64,000 bases of DNA from positions 2,480,001 through 2,544,000 of the forward strand of contig NZ_AP022588.1 of assembly GCF_010731735.1 (NCBI RefSeq), written 5' to 3'. Each line of letters begins with the position of its first letter. Position 1 is the stretch's first letter. Of this stretch, positions 36,237 to 43,948 are shown piece after piece. A program made the translations under genes and the position numbers. The DNA is from Mycolicibacterium sediminis (lineage in GTDB: Bacteria; Actinomycetota; Actinomycetes; Mycobacteriales; Mycobacteriaceae). Below the pieces are notes generated by a model. It was not told the origin of the DNA. It searched no databases and was given only the letters and a program-made list of their open reading frames with translations.

Positions 36237-36905
36237 TCAGACCCGTACCGCGGCGAAGTCCGCGGCCTCGTTGACCATGCCGGCGTCGATGTACGCCTTG
36301 GCCGCATGATCCGACCAGTTCTTCTCCCACGTATTGGGGTCCGCCGGATTGCAGATCGGGTCGGCGCCGTGGCACATCTCGATGGTGCGCTCGCGGTACA
36401 GAGGGTTGAACGAGCCGAGCGGACCGGCCCACGCGCTGCCGTTCCCGAACAGCGCGATGGCGGCGACGTGTTGATCGGCGCCGGGCGGCATCGGGCTGTC
36501 GAACTTGAGGACGGAGAACGGCAGCGCTACCGCAACATCGGTGACGGCCGCGCCGAGCGAATAGCCACCGAGCACGATCCTGGTTTCGGGGCAGCTGTTC
36601 ATCGTGCTCAATATCCGGGCGTTCATGTCGTTGGCGCCGACGTCGATCTGATTGTCGGCGGGATAGCGGACCGCGTACATGTTGACGCTCTTGCCCGACT
36701 TGGCGCGCAGCGCGCTGACGAACGCGTTGCCTATCAGTCCTGGTCCCGCGGGCTCGAGCCGGCCGCGCGCGAAGATGACCTCGACGTCGGAGCAGGCGGC
36801 CGACGCCGTCGGGGCCGTGCCGGGTGCGACGACACTGGGCAGGCTGAGCAGTCCGCCGGCCACCAGGGTGGCGGAGAGGGCGGCGATGACGTGGCGACGG
36901 ATCAC
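36237..36905 (-). CDS. Cutinase-like secreted esterase, GYSLG variant
   Basis: Culp-family serine esterase, 222 residues from GTG 36905. A Sec signal (RRHVIAALSATLVAGGLLSL) ends near ASAAC. The catalytic Ser116 lies in LGGYSLGAAVTD; most mycobacterial family members have GYSQG. Asp182 (HGADPICNP) and His200 (NWSDHAAKAYI) complete the triad. The four disulfide-type cysteines are present. It is the first of three tandem cutinases next to truA, as with Rv3451/Rv3452. The substrate is probably a lipid ester; true cutin hydrolysis is doubtful. Confidence 0.9.
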   Translation of the reverse strand: MIRRHVIAALSATLVAGGLLSLPSVVAPGTAPTASAACSDVEVIFARGRLEPAGPGLIGNAFVSALRAKSGKSVNMYAVRYPADNQIDVGANDMNARILSTMNSCPETRIVLGGYSLGAAVTDVAVALPFSVLKFDSPMPPGADQHVAAIALFGNGSAWAGPLGSFNPLYRERTIEMCHGADPICNPADPNTWEKNWSDHAAKAYIDAGMVNEAADFAAVRV

Positions 36906-36951
36906 GAAGCCGATGCTAGCCGAACGCTGCGATTTCGCTGTGAGTCCCGAG

Positions 36952-37614
36952 CTACAGCAGGCCGGCGATGAAGTTGGCCGCGGCGTCGGTCGGCCCACCG
37001 GCGTACGCGCGGTGGGCGGCGACGTTCTCGCCGGGGCCACACACGGGGTCGCCGCCATTGCAGAGGTCGATGGACCGGCCGCCCCACACCGGGCTCGAGG
37101 TGATGGGCAGGCCGAGCTTGGACGACGGGTTGCCGAACGCGGCGATGCCCGCGACGAAGTCCGGGGTGTTCGGGGGGAGCGGGTTGTTGAACCCGATCGC
37201 GGGGATCGGCACGGCGGCGATGACGTCCATCACCGCGGCCCCCTGCGAGTAGCCGCCCAGCACCAGGCGGGTGCCGGGGCAGGCGCCCATCATGTACTGG
37301 ATGTGGCCGCTGGCGTCGTTGGCGCCGTTGGCCGCGGCGAGGAAGTCGTAGCTCGCGGGGTAGTTCACCGCGTACGCGCCGACCGACCGGCCGCCGACCT
37401 TGCCGCGCAGGTCGTCGACGAACGACCCGCCCACCAGGCCCAGTCCCGGTGCCTCGTTGGTGCCGCGCGCGAAGACGACCTCGATGTCCGGGCAGTCCTG
37501 GGCCGACGCCGTGGCCATCGGCGCGATTAGCGCAGCACCTGCGGTCAGTGTCAGTGCGGCGACGGTGACCAGGCAGCGTCGAACAAGATCAAAGGGCACG
37601 CCGAATGGTAACAC
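36952..37614 (-). CDS. Cutinase-like secreted esterase (Culp)
   Basis: A 220-residue exported esterase. The N-terminus (VRRCLVTVAALTLTAGAALI) is a signal peptide ending near TASAQ. The catalytic serine is Ser123 in VLGGYSQGAAVMD. DPVCGPGENVAAHRAYAGG holds the expected Asp and His. The start is GTG 37614; a GTG five codons later is an alternative. It lies 46 bp upstream of the GYSLG paralog and 9 bp from the third copy, so the three may be one operon. Confidence 0.92.
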   Translation of the reverse strand: MLPFGVPFDLVRRCLVTVAALTLTAGAALIAPMATASAQDCPDIEVVFARGTNEAPGLGLVGGSFVDDLRGKVGGRSVGAYAVNYPASYDFLAAANGANDASGHIQYMMGACPGTRLVLGGYSQGAAVMDVIAAVPIPAIGFNNPLPPNTPDFVAGIAAFGNPSSKLGLPITSSPVWGGRSIDLCNGGDPVCGPGENVAAHRAYAGGPTDAAANFIAGLL

Positions 37615-37623
37615 TTAAGTGGG

Positions 37624-38286
37624 CTAAACAAGTCCTGCGACGTAGGTGGCTGCCTGGTCGGGCATGCCCGCGCTGACGTAGTCGCTGTGCGCGAAGGGGT
37701 TGCGGCCGCGCGAGCAGATCGGGTCACCGTCGGTGCAGAGGTCGATGGCGCGCCCGCTGAACACCGAGCTGGTGATGGGGATGCTGAACTTCGTCGACGG
37801 ATTGCCGAACACGGCGACCGCCGCGATGCTCGAGTCGTAGGCCGCGGGCAGGGGTGGCGCCGACCCGATGTCGCCGATCTTGTTGCCCAGCGGCGGGATG
37901 CCGGCGAGCATGTCGACGGCAGCCGCGCCCTGGGAGTAGCCGCCCAGGACCAGACGCGTGTCGGGGCAGCTCGCGGACATCGACTCGATGCGGGCTGCGG
38001 CGTCGTTGGCGCCCTCGGCTGCGGTGAGGAAGTCGTAGCTGGCGGGGTACACGACGCCGTAGGACCCGACCGTGCGACCGCCGAGTTGGGGCGTCAGCGC
38101 ATCGACGAAGGCCTGGCCGACCCGTCCGATGCCGGGAGGCTCACCCGTTCCGCGCGCAAAGATCACCTCGACGTCGGTGCAGGCGGGGGGCTCCGCGACG
38201 GCGGGCGCCGCGGTGAAGATAGCGGCCGAGGAGGCAACCGCGGAAACGATCGCGGCCAGCCGGAACGTCATCGTGCGTGTGATCAC
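37624..38286 (-). CDS. Cutinase-like secreted esterase (Culp)
   Basis: Third tandem cutinase, 220 residues if GTG 38286 is used, or 215 from ATG 38271 (MTFRLAAIVSAVASSA). The signal peptide ends at PAVAEPPA. Catalytic Ser118 lies in LVLGGYSQGAAAVD. DGDPICSRGRNPFAHSDYVS carries the Asp and His. It differs from the second copy mainly in the loops after the active-site serine. Upstream lies the divergently read region of a DMT transporter on the same strand. Confidence 0.92.
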   Translation of the reverse strand: MITRTMTFRLAAIVSAVASSAAIFTAAPAVAEPPACTDVEVIFARGTGEPPGIGRVGQAFVDALTPQLGGRTVGSYGVVYPASYDFLTAAEGANDAAARIESMSASCPDTRLVLGGYSQGAAAVDMLAGIPPLGNKIGDIGSAPPLPAAYDSSIAAVAVFGNPSTKFSIPITSSVFSGRAIDLCTDGDPICSRGRNPFAHSDYVSAGMPDQAATYVAGLV

Positions 38287-38309
38287 CGGCCAATCTTCAC
38301 ATACCTCCG

Positions 38310-39338
38310 TCAGCTGGGACGAATGCTTTGCCCTGGCTGCTGGGCGGGGGTTTCCGGCCACGTCGCCTCGGCGACCGCTTCGGTCCTGTCGCCCTGGCGG
38401 GCCAGTGCGAGACCCACGAGGACGACGGCGCCTCCGACGGCCTGGATCGGCGACACGGCCTGGCCCAGCAGGACCCACGCCGCCAGGACCGCGAACAGCA
38501 CCTCGGCGAGTCCGACCAGGGAGGCGAAGCGCGGCCGCAGGCGGGAGATCCCGATGATCCCCAGCGTGTAGGCGATGGCGGTCGGAACGACGGCGAGCAG
38601 TGCCACCGGCACCAGCCACGACGTGGTCCACCCCGCGATGACCGCGGAATTCGCGGTGAAGGTCAGCGGCATGATGCCGGTCATCCCGAGCAGCGCGACC
38701 GTGACGGCGCCGACCACCAGGCCGGCTGCGGCCAGGGTGATCGGATGCACACCGGCGTCGTCGCCGGATGCGTCGCCGCTGCCCACCCGGTCCGACAGCA
38801 CGAAGTAGCAGGCCGCGCACACGGCGGCGGCCAGCCCCCAGCCGACGCCGACGAGGTTCACGTGTGCTCCGGCGAACACGTCGAGGACCAGCATGATGCC
38901 GAAGATGGCCAGCGCGACGCCCGCCAGGACGAGGTTGCCCGGCCTGCGCCGCGTCGTCACCCACAGGTAGCCCACGACCAACAGCGGAGCGGTGTACTCG
39001 AGCAGCAGCGCCACCGCGACGGACAGGTGCGCGACGGCGTTGTAATAGAAGAGCTGCGCCCCGGCGATCGGGACGATGCCGTAGGCGACGACGATCCCGG
39101 CGTGCCGCGTGGCCTCGCGGACCCAGTCCGGCCGCATGATGGTGGCGACGACCGCCATCACCACGGCGCCGCCCGCCAGGCGAGCGGTGACCGCGGCGGT
39201 CGGCGACCAGCCAGCGTCCATCAGCGCCTTGGCAAGGGGGCCGGACATGCCGAACGCCAGGGCCGAGGCGAGGGCGAACAGGAGTCCCGTGCGGAAGTGG
39301 TCGACCGCGGGTTCGCGGTCCAGGCTCGTTGCGGTCAT
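38310..39338 (-). CDS. EamA/DMT-family transporter
   Basis: Predicted ten-helix membrane exporter of 342 residues made of two EamA repeats. The first covers about 17-150 (LLFALASALAFGMSGPLAKA) and the second about 165-310 (GVGWGLAAAVCAACYFVLSD, IAYTLGIIGISRLRPRFASL). YTAPLLVVGYLWV is typical of EamA proteins. The substrate is unknown; amino-acid or metabolite export is common in the family. It diverges from the CGNR regulator over 80 bp. Confidence 0.88.
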   Translation of the reverse strand: MTATSLDREPAVDHFRTGLLFALASALAFGMSGPLAKALMDAGWSPTAAVTARLAGGAVVMAVVATIMRPDWVREATRHAGIVVAYGIVPIAGAQLFYYNAVAHLSVAVALLLEYTAPLLVVGYLWVTTRRRPGNLVLAGVALAIFGIMLVLDVFAGAHVNLVGVGWGLAAAVCAACYFVLSDRVGSGDASGDDAGVHPITLAAAGLVVGAVTVALLGMTGIMPLTFTANSAVIAGWTTSWLVPVALLAVVPTAIAYTLGIIGISRLRPRFASLVGLAEVLFAVLAAWVLLGQAVSPIQAVGGAVVLVGLALARQGDRTEAVAEATWPETPAQQPGQSIRPS

Positions 39339-39391
39339 GTGCCACCTCCAGATGCGTCGTGACGGTGATGTCAGGAGTAAAATCGTCGTTG

Positions 39392-39445
39392 GTCATGACG
39401 GTATCGCCGAAGGGAGTCATGAGTCAAATGATTTTCAGTCATGAC
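39392..39445. promoter_or_regulatory. Three GTCATGA(C/G) boxes at the CGNR-gene start
   Basis: GTCATGAC at 39392-39399 and 39438-39445 are perfect 8-bp palindromes. GTCATGAG at 39416-39423 is a one-off match that contains the ATG of the CGNR gene. Centres are spaced 24 and 22 bp, about two helical turns. Together they look like an autoregulatory or divergent-promoter operator. Confidence 0.45.
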
Positions 39446-40009
39446 ACGGAACTCACGCTGAAGGCGGCGTGTGTGCTGATCAACACCGATCGCGTCGACG
39501 GCGAGCGGCTCGACGGCATGCCCGCGCTCGACGAGTACCTCGACGGCTTCGGCTGGACCGGGCGCCGCGACGGAGACGACGGGGAACTCGACTCCGTCCG
39601 GCGCCTGCGCGAGCGGCTCGGCGGCATCTGGTCGGTCGCCGGTGACGAGGAGCGCACCGTCGGTCAGGTCAACGCCCTGCTGAGCGACACCCGTGCCTCA
39701 CCCTGGCTGACCCGCCACCCCGAGATGCCCGAGTGGCACCTCCACCTGGCGTCCATACACGACCCGCTGTGGCAGCGGATGGGTGCGGAGATGGCGATGG
39801 CGCTGGCCGACCTGATCCGCGTCGGCGAGCTGCGGCGGCTGAAGGTCTGCGCGGCATCCGACTGCGAAGCGGTGCTCGTCGACCTGTCCCGCAACCGCTC
39901 CCGAATGTTCTGTGACACCGGCAACTGCGGCAACCGCCAGCACGTCGCGGCGTATCGCGAGCGGTTGCGCGAGGAATCAGTGTCCGACGGGGGTGCCGAC
40001 GCCGGTTAG
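39419..40009 (+). CDS. CGNR zinc-finger protein with ABATE-like N-terminal domain
   Basis: Putative stress-type transcription factor, 196 residues. The N-terminal ABATE-like region (HDTELTLKAACVLINTDRVD) is followed by a C-terminal CGNR zinc finger: CAASDCEAVLVDLSRNRSR then FCDTGNCGNRQHVAAYRER. Four cysteines would bind zinc. ATG 39419 is favoured, but ATG 39428 (MIFSHDTEL) is close behind. It diverges from the DMT transporter, which may be its target. Confidence 0.87.
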   Translation: MSQMIFSHDTELTLKAACVLINTDRVDGERLDGMPALDEYLDGFGWTGRRDGDDGELDSVRRLRERLGGIWSVAGDEERTVGQVNALLSDTRASPWLTRHPEMPEWHLHLASIHDPLWQRMGAEMAMALADLIRVGELRRLKVCAASDCEAVLVDLSRNRSRMFCDTGNCGNRQHVAAYRERLREESVSDGGADAG

Positions 40010-40028
40010 GTTCTAAGCCGGGGGTGCC

Positions 40029-41405
40029 ATGGCTCGTCGAACGTCGACCTGGATACAGGTCAGTGCACAGCGGCTGCGGCTGCGCCGCATGGAACACGCG
40101 CTGGTGCGCAGAGACGTTGCGCTGCATGACGACCCGCTGCGATCGCAGTCGCTGGCGATGGTCGTCGGGGCGCTGGTGGCAGTGGTCGTCGTCGCCGCGT
40201 GCGCCGCCGTCGCGTTCCTTCGCCCGCGCGGCGATCTCGGGTCGACCCAGGTCGTCGTCGCTCGCGAGACCGGGGCGATGTACGTCCGCATCGACGACGT
40301 CTGGCATCCGACGCCCAACCTGGCGTCGGCTCGGCTGATCGTGCGGGCCGCGGCCGTCCCGACACTGGTGGACCAGCGGGCGCTGGACGGCGTCCGCCGG
40401 GGTCCCGCCGTCGGGATCGTCGGTGCACCAGCGACTCTGGATGCCGACCCGCCGCCGGACACCTGGACCGTATGCGACGGCCGGGACACGCTGGTGGCCG
40501 CCGATCGTGGTCTGTCGCCTGCCGATCGGTTCGATCCGGGCCGCAGCGTCCTCGTCACTCCGCGCGGTGAGAGCGCCGCGCTGACCTTCCTGCTGTTCGA
40601 CGGCCGTCGCGCCCGGGTCGACCTGCGCAACCCCGCAGTGGTGCGGGCCCTGCGACTCGACGGCATCTCGCCGCAACCGGTGTCGCGGGCCCTGCTCGAC
40701 ACCGTGCCCGAGGTGGCCCCGATCGTGGTCCCGGGCATCGACGGCGCCGGCAGCGTCGGACCGATGGGCGCCACCGTCGGATCCGTCGTCCAGGTGGTGG
40801 GAGCCGCGGCCGCGGACCTCTACGTCGTGCTCGCCGATGGCGTCCAACGCATCGGCGAGGTCGCCGCCGACCTGATCGGAATCACCTATGCCGGAACGGC
40901 ACTGGGCGTACCCACCGTCTCGCCCGCGGCCATCGCCGCCACGCGCCTGGTGGACAGGCTGCAGGTCGATCATCTACCCGACCGTGCCAGGACACCCGCC
41001 ACCGGAGGCGTGGTCTGCGTGCGCTGGCGGGCAGGGGTGCCGGACGTGTCGACGCAGCCCGTGGTGTCAGTGGGAGCGCACCTCGACGTCGGCGACGCGG
41101 TCACGCTGGCGCAGGCCGACGGCGCCGGACCGCGGATCGACCGCGTCGCACTGCCGGCGGGACGCGCCTCCTACGTCCACGCCGCACGGATCCTCGGGGA
41201 CGAGGCGGCAGGTCCGAGGTACCTCGTCGCGGACGACGGCGTGGTGTACGGAGTCCACGACGACACCGCCGCGACGGCGCTTGGGCTGACCGAACCGCCG
41301 GCCGGCGCGCCGTGGCCGATCCTGGCCTGGCTACCGCGTGGACCCGAACTCAGCATCGCGGGTGCCGGCGCCGTCCGCGACGGACTCGCGGCGCCGGCGC
41401 CGTAA
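40029..41405 (+). CDS. eccB4: ESX-4 type VII secretion protein EccB4
   Basis: Core membrane component of the ESX-4 secretion apparatus, 458 residues. The N-terminal cytosolic SAQRLRLRRMEHALVRRDV is diagnostic of EccB. One transmembrane helix follows (SLAMVVGALVAVVVVAACAA) and then a large periplasmic repeat domain. ATG 40029 follows a short AGCCGGGGG. It is convergent with mycP4, and the two coding ends overlap by 75 bp. The arrangement equals Rv3450c-Rv3449. Confidence 0.93.
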   Translation: MARRTSTWIQVSAQRLRLRRMEHALVRRDVALHDDPLRSQSLAMVVGALVAVVVVAACAAVAFLRPRGDLGSTQVVVARETGAMYVRIDDVWHPTPNLASARLIVRAAAVPTLVDQRALDGVRRGPAVGIVGAPATLDADPPPDTWTVCDGRDTLVAADRGLSPADRFDPGRSVLVTPRGESAALTFLLFDGRRARVDLRNPAVVRALRLDGISPQPVSRALLDTVPEVAPIVVPGIDGAGSVGPMGATVGSVVQVVGAAAADLYVVLADGVQRIGEVAADLIGITYAGTALGVPTVSPAAIAATRLVDRLQVDHLPDRARTPATGGVVCVRWRAGVPDVSTQPVVSVGAHLDVGDAVTLAQADGAGPRIDRVALPAGRASYVHAARILGDEAAGPRYLVADDGVVYGVHDDTAATALGLTEPPAGAPWPILAWLPRGPELSIAGAGAVRDGLAAPAP

Positions 41406-42680
41406 CGGGTTGCGCGCCAGCCCCGTCAGCGCGGTCAGCGCCCCGCCCACCGCGATGCACGCCGCCGCACCCCAGAAGGCGACTGCCCGCCCGTCGCGGC
41501 CGGCCGAAGCGGGACCGGGCCGTCGGTCCGCGGTCCTCGGCGACGCCGGGGTCGGCACCGCGCCACCATCGCTGAGTGCGGCCATGACGTCCACCACCCC
41601 GTGCCCCACCAGCGGATCCCACCCCGCGGTCGGCCGCACCGCGGCCTCCTCGATGCGGCGCATCACCTGCCGGGCGGTCAGTTCCGGTGACCGTGCCCGA
41701 ATGAGGGCGGCGACGGCGGCCACGACCGGTGCGGCATAGCTCGTCCCCGACACCGGGCCGTCGTCGCGGACGCCGTCCCCGGCGGGGTCGAGGGAGAGGA
41801 CGTCCTCTCCCGGCGCGGCCACGTCGACCCATGGGCCCCCGAGCGTGAATGCGGACGGACGCCCGGCGCCGTCCACCGACCCGACCGTCAGGACGTACTC
41901 GTCGTACCAGGAGGGGCTGGCCACCACCGCGACGTCGTCCCAGTCCGGTGCTCCGCCCCGCACGGGGTTCTGCGGGCCGCACTCGGCACCGGTGTTGCCC
42001 GCTGCCACGACCACGACGACGTTCTTGACGTCGACGGCATAGGCGAGGGCCGCGCCCAACGCCCGGTCGTCGAGCGGTTCCGACGCGGGCGTGCATGCCA
42101 CGGTCGACACGTTGATCACGGTGGCGCCGGCATCCGCCGCCATCCGAACCGCCTGGGCCAGCGTCCGGACGTCGCCCACCCCGGTGCCGTCGCCGTCGGT
42201 GCGACGGAACTCGACGCTCGACTGCCGGATCGCGAGGATGCCTGCGTCCGGTGCGATTCCGGCGAAGTGATCTGTCGGGGACGCGGCGATGATGCCCGCG
42301 ACCATGGTGCCGTGACCGTCGCAGTCCTGGGTGCCGTCACCCGTTGCGACGTAGTCCCCACCCGGGGTCAGGCGGGGGAGTAGCCGGTGGCGAGCCACGC
42401 CGGTGTCGATGACGGCGACCGTCTGCCCGGCGCCGCGGCTGAGGTTCCAGAGGGCCGCCAGCGTGGTGCGGTCGATCTGCGCGCGACCTCCCCGGGAGGT
42501 CCCCGGCGCGGTCTCGCACGCACCCACCTGCTCGGTGGGCCCGGGCGGTGCCGGTGGCGCGGGACTCGGCAACGCGGATGCGTCGACCCGTGGCGGTGCC
42601 ACCGCAGCCGCCTCCGGTGCCACCCCCACGGCGGCGACGAGTGCGGCCGTGATCGCCAGCGGCGCCCAGCGCGTGGTCAC
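41331..42680 (-). CDS. mycP4: Mycosin-type subtilisin protease MycP4
   Basis: Membrane-anchored serine protease of ESX-4, 449 residues. A signal peptide (WAPLAITAALVAAVGVAPEA) precedes the catalytic domain. Catalytic residues: Asp in TVAVIDTGVARHR, His in DCDGHGTMVAGI, Ser in VSGTSYAAPVVAA, with Asn in VAAGNTGAEC. A C-terminal membrane helix is AFWGAAACIAVGGALTALTG. GTG 42680 overlaps the eccD4 stop by 4 bp. The frame is open further upstream through eccD4, but that is the antiphase of eccD4 and not a real extension. Confidence 0.94.
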   Translation of the reverse strand: MTTRWAPLAITAALVAAVGVAPEAAAVAPPRVDASALPSPAPPAPPGPTEQVGACETAPGTSRGGRAQIDRTTLAALWNLSRGAGQTVAVIDTGVARHRLLPRLTPGGDYVATGDGTQDCDGHGTMVAGIIAASPTDHFAGIAPDAGILAIRQSSVEFRRTDGDGTGVGDVRTLAQAVRMAADAGATVINVSTVACTPASEPLDDRALGAALAYAVDVKNVVVVVAAGNTGAECGPQNPVRGGAPDWDDVAVVASPSWYDEYVLTVGSVDGAGRPSAFTLGGPWVDVAAPGEDVLSLDPAGDGVRDDGPVSGTSYAAPVVAAVAALIRARSPELTARQVMRRIEEAAVRPTAGWDPLVGHGVVDVMAALSDGGAVPTPASPRTADRRPGPASAGRDGRAVAFWGAAACIAVGGALTALTGLARNPLRRRRRESVADGAGTRDAEFGSTR

Positions 42681-43888
42681 GACAGGTGCCAGCCGCGTGC
42701 TGCGGCGTAGAGGCCGCCGACCCAGCAGGCGGTCGGGATGACTGCCGCGATGGCGACGTAGTCGATTCCGTCGACGCAGCGCGCGACGACCGGGCTGACG
42801 TCCCGGGTCGTGGTGCCGGCCAGGCCGACCGCCGCGACGAGTGCCGCCGCCCAGGACGCGGCCTCGGGGAACGCCGTGACGGTCACCATCAAACCCGTTG
42901 TTGCACAAACCAGCCCGCCGATCGACAGAGCCGCCACGCGGATCGGGTCGACGTGTACGCGACTGCGCAGGACGAGCACCACCGCAAGCACGCAGGCCAG
43001 CGCGAGCGTGCGTCCGTCGGGCGTCGTCAGCGCTGCGACCGCTGCACCCACCGCGACGCCGGCGCTGGACCCGGCGACGAGCCCGTCGAGAAGCGTGTGC
43101 CCCCGCACCCCCGGGACCGGTCCGGCGGCGAGGACCGCCAGTCGCCCGGAGAGGCCGAGCACGCCGAGCGATGCGGTCGCCAACACCGCACCCGCTGTGG
43201 CCCCGGAATACGGCCACACCGTCGCCACCGCCGAGGCGATCGCCGTCAGGGCCGAGAACGACGCCGCGGCTACGAGCGCCGGCGACGTGCCGCACCACCG
43301 AAGTAACAGTGCCGCAGTGGTTCCCGATGCGGCGAAGGCGACCATCAGGTTGCCCGACACCGCGCCGACTGGCACGGCGAGGTATCCCACGGCGGCCCAC
43401 CCCGTCACCGCCGCCAGGTGCATCGCGGTCCCGCGCCCGGTCAGGGACCGGTACGTCGCGCCCAGCGCGAGCACGGCGGCCACCGCCACGTGCCCCCAGC
43501 CGGGATCGGCGGCGGATCCGGCCCAGCACAGTGCGAGGACCGCGACGATCACGGCGCCGTGCGCGACGCCGACGCGCCCGACGGGTGCGGGCGCCTGTGT
43601 CGTCACCGCGAGCGCGGAGTCCCACGGCAGCCGTCGCGGCATCCTGGGCACGTCGGAGACCAGCAGCAGGGCATCCCCGTCCCGAACACCACTCTGCGCC
43701 AGCGTCATGTCACCGTCGAGTGGATCTCCCGACATGCGCAGCAACCGCCACCGCACCGGGTCGTACGACGCGGGTGCGCCGGCCAGGGCGACGACGTCGG
43801 GCAACAGGCCCGCGACCGGACGGGCCGCCGGCAACACGACGTCGACGACGGTGTCGTCGACGTGAATGGACAACAGGCACAGCGGCAT
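42677..43888 (-). CDS. eccD4: ESX-4 type VII secretion protein EccD4
   Basis: Polytopic membrane subunit of the ESX-4 channel, 403 residues. The first ~85 residues are a ubiquitin-like domain (CLLSIHVDDTVVDVVLPAAR, LAQSGVRDGDALLLVSD). About eleven hydrophobic helices follow, starting GVAHGAVIVAVLALCWAGSA. It is shorter than EccD of other ESX systems, as expected for ESX-4. It is read with mycP4 and diverges from eccC4 over only 60 bp. Confidence 0.92.
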   Translation of the reverse strand: MPLCLLSIHVDDTVVDVVLPAARPVAGLLPDVVALAGAPASYDPVRWRLLRMSGDPLDGDMTLAQSGVRDGDALLLVSDVPRMPRRLPWDSALAVTTQAPAPVGRVGVAHGAVIVAVLALCWAGSAADPGWGHVAVAAVLALGATYRSLTGRGTAMHLAAVTGWAAVGYLAVPVGAVSGNLMVAFAASGTTAALLLRWCGTSPALVAAASFSALTAIASAVATVWPYSGATAGAVLATASLGVLGLSGRLAVLAAGPVPGVRGHTLLDGLVAGSSAGVAVGAAVAALTTPDGRTLALACVLAVVLVLRSRVHVDPIRVAALSIGGLVCATTGLMVTVTAFPEAASWAAALVAAVGLAGTTTRDVSPVVARCVDGIDYVAIAAVIPTACWVGGLYAAARGWHLS

Positions 43889-43948
43889 CGGATCTCCCCC
43901 GGGATGCGTGGATGCTCTCGATCCCGACGCTAACCCACGTCCGCACCC

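Noticed and set aside
41331..43625. Possible giant fusion of mycP4 with upstream sequence
   Set aside because: The upstream part is the eccD4 gene read in another frame; mycP4 has its own signal peptide and a GTG that overlaps the eccD4 stop.
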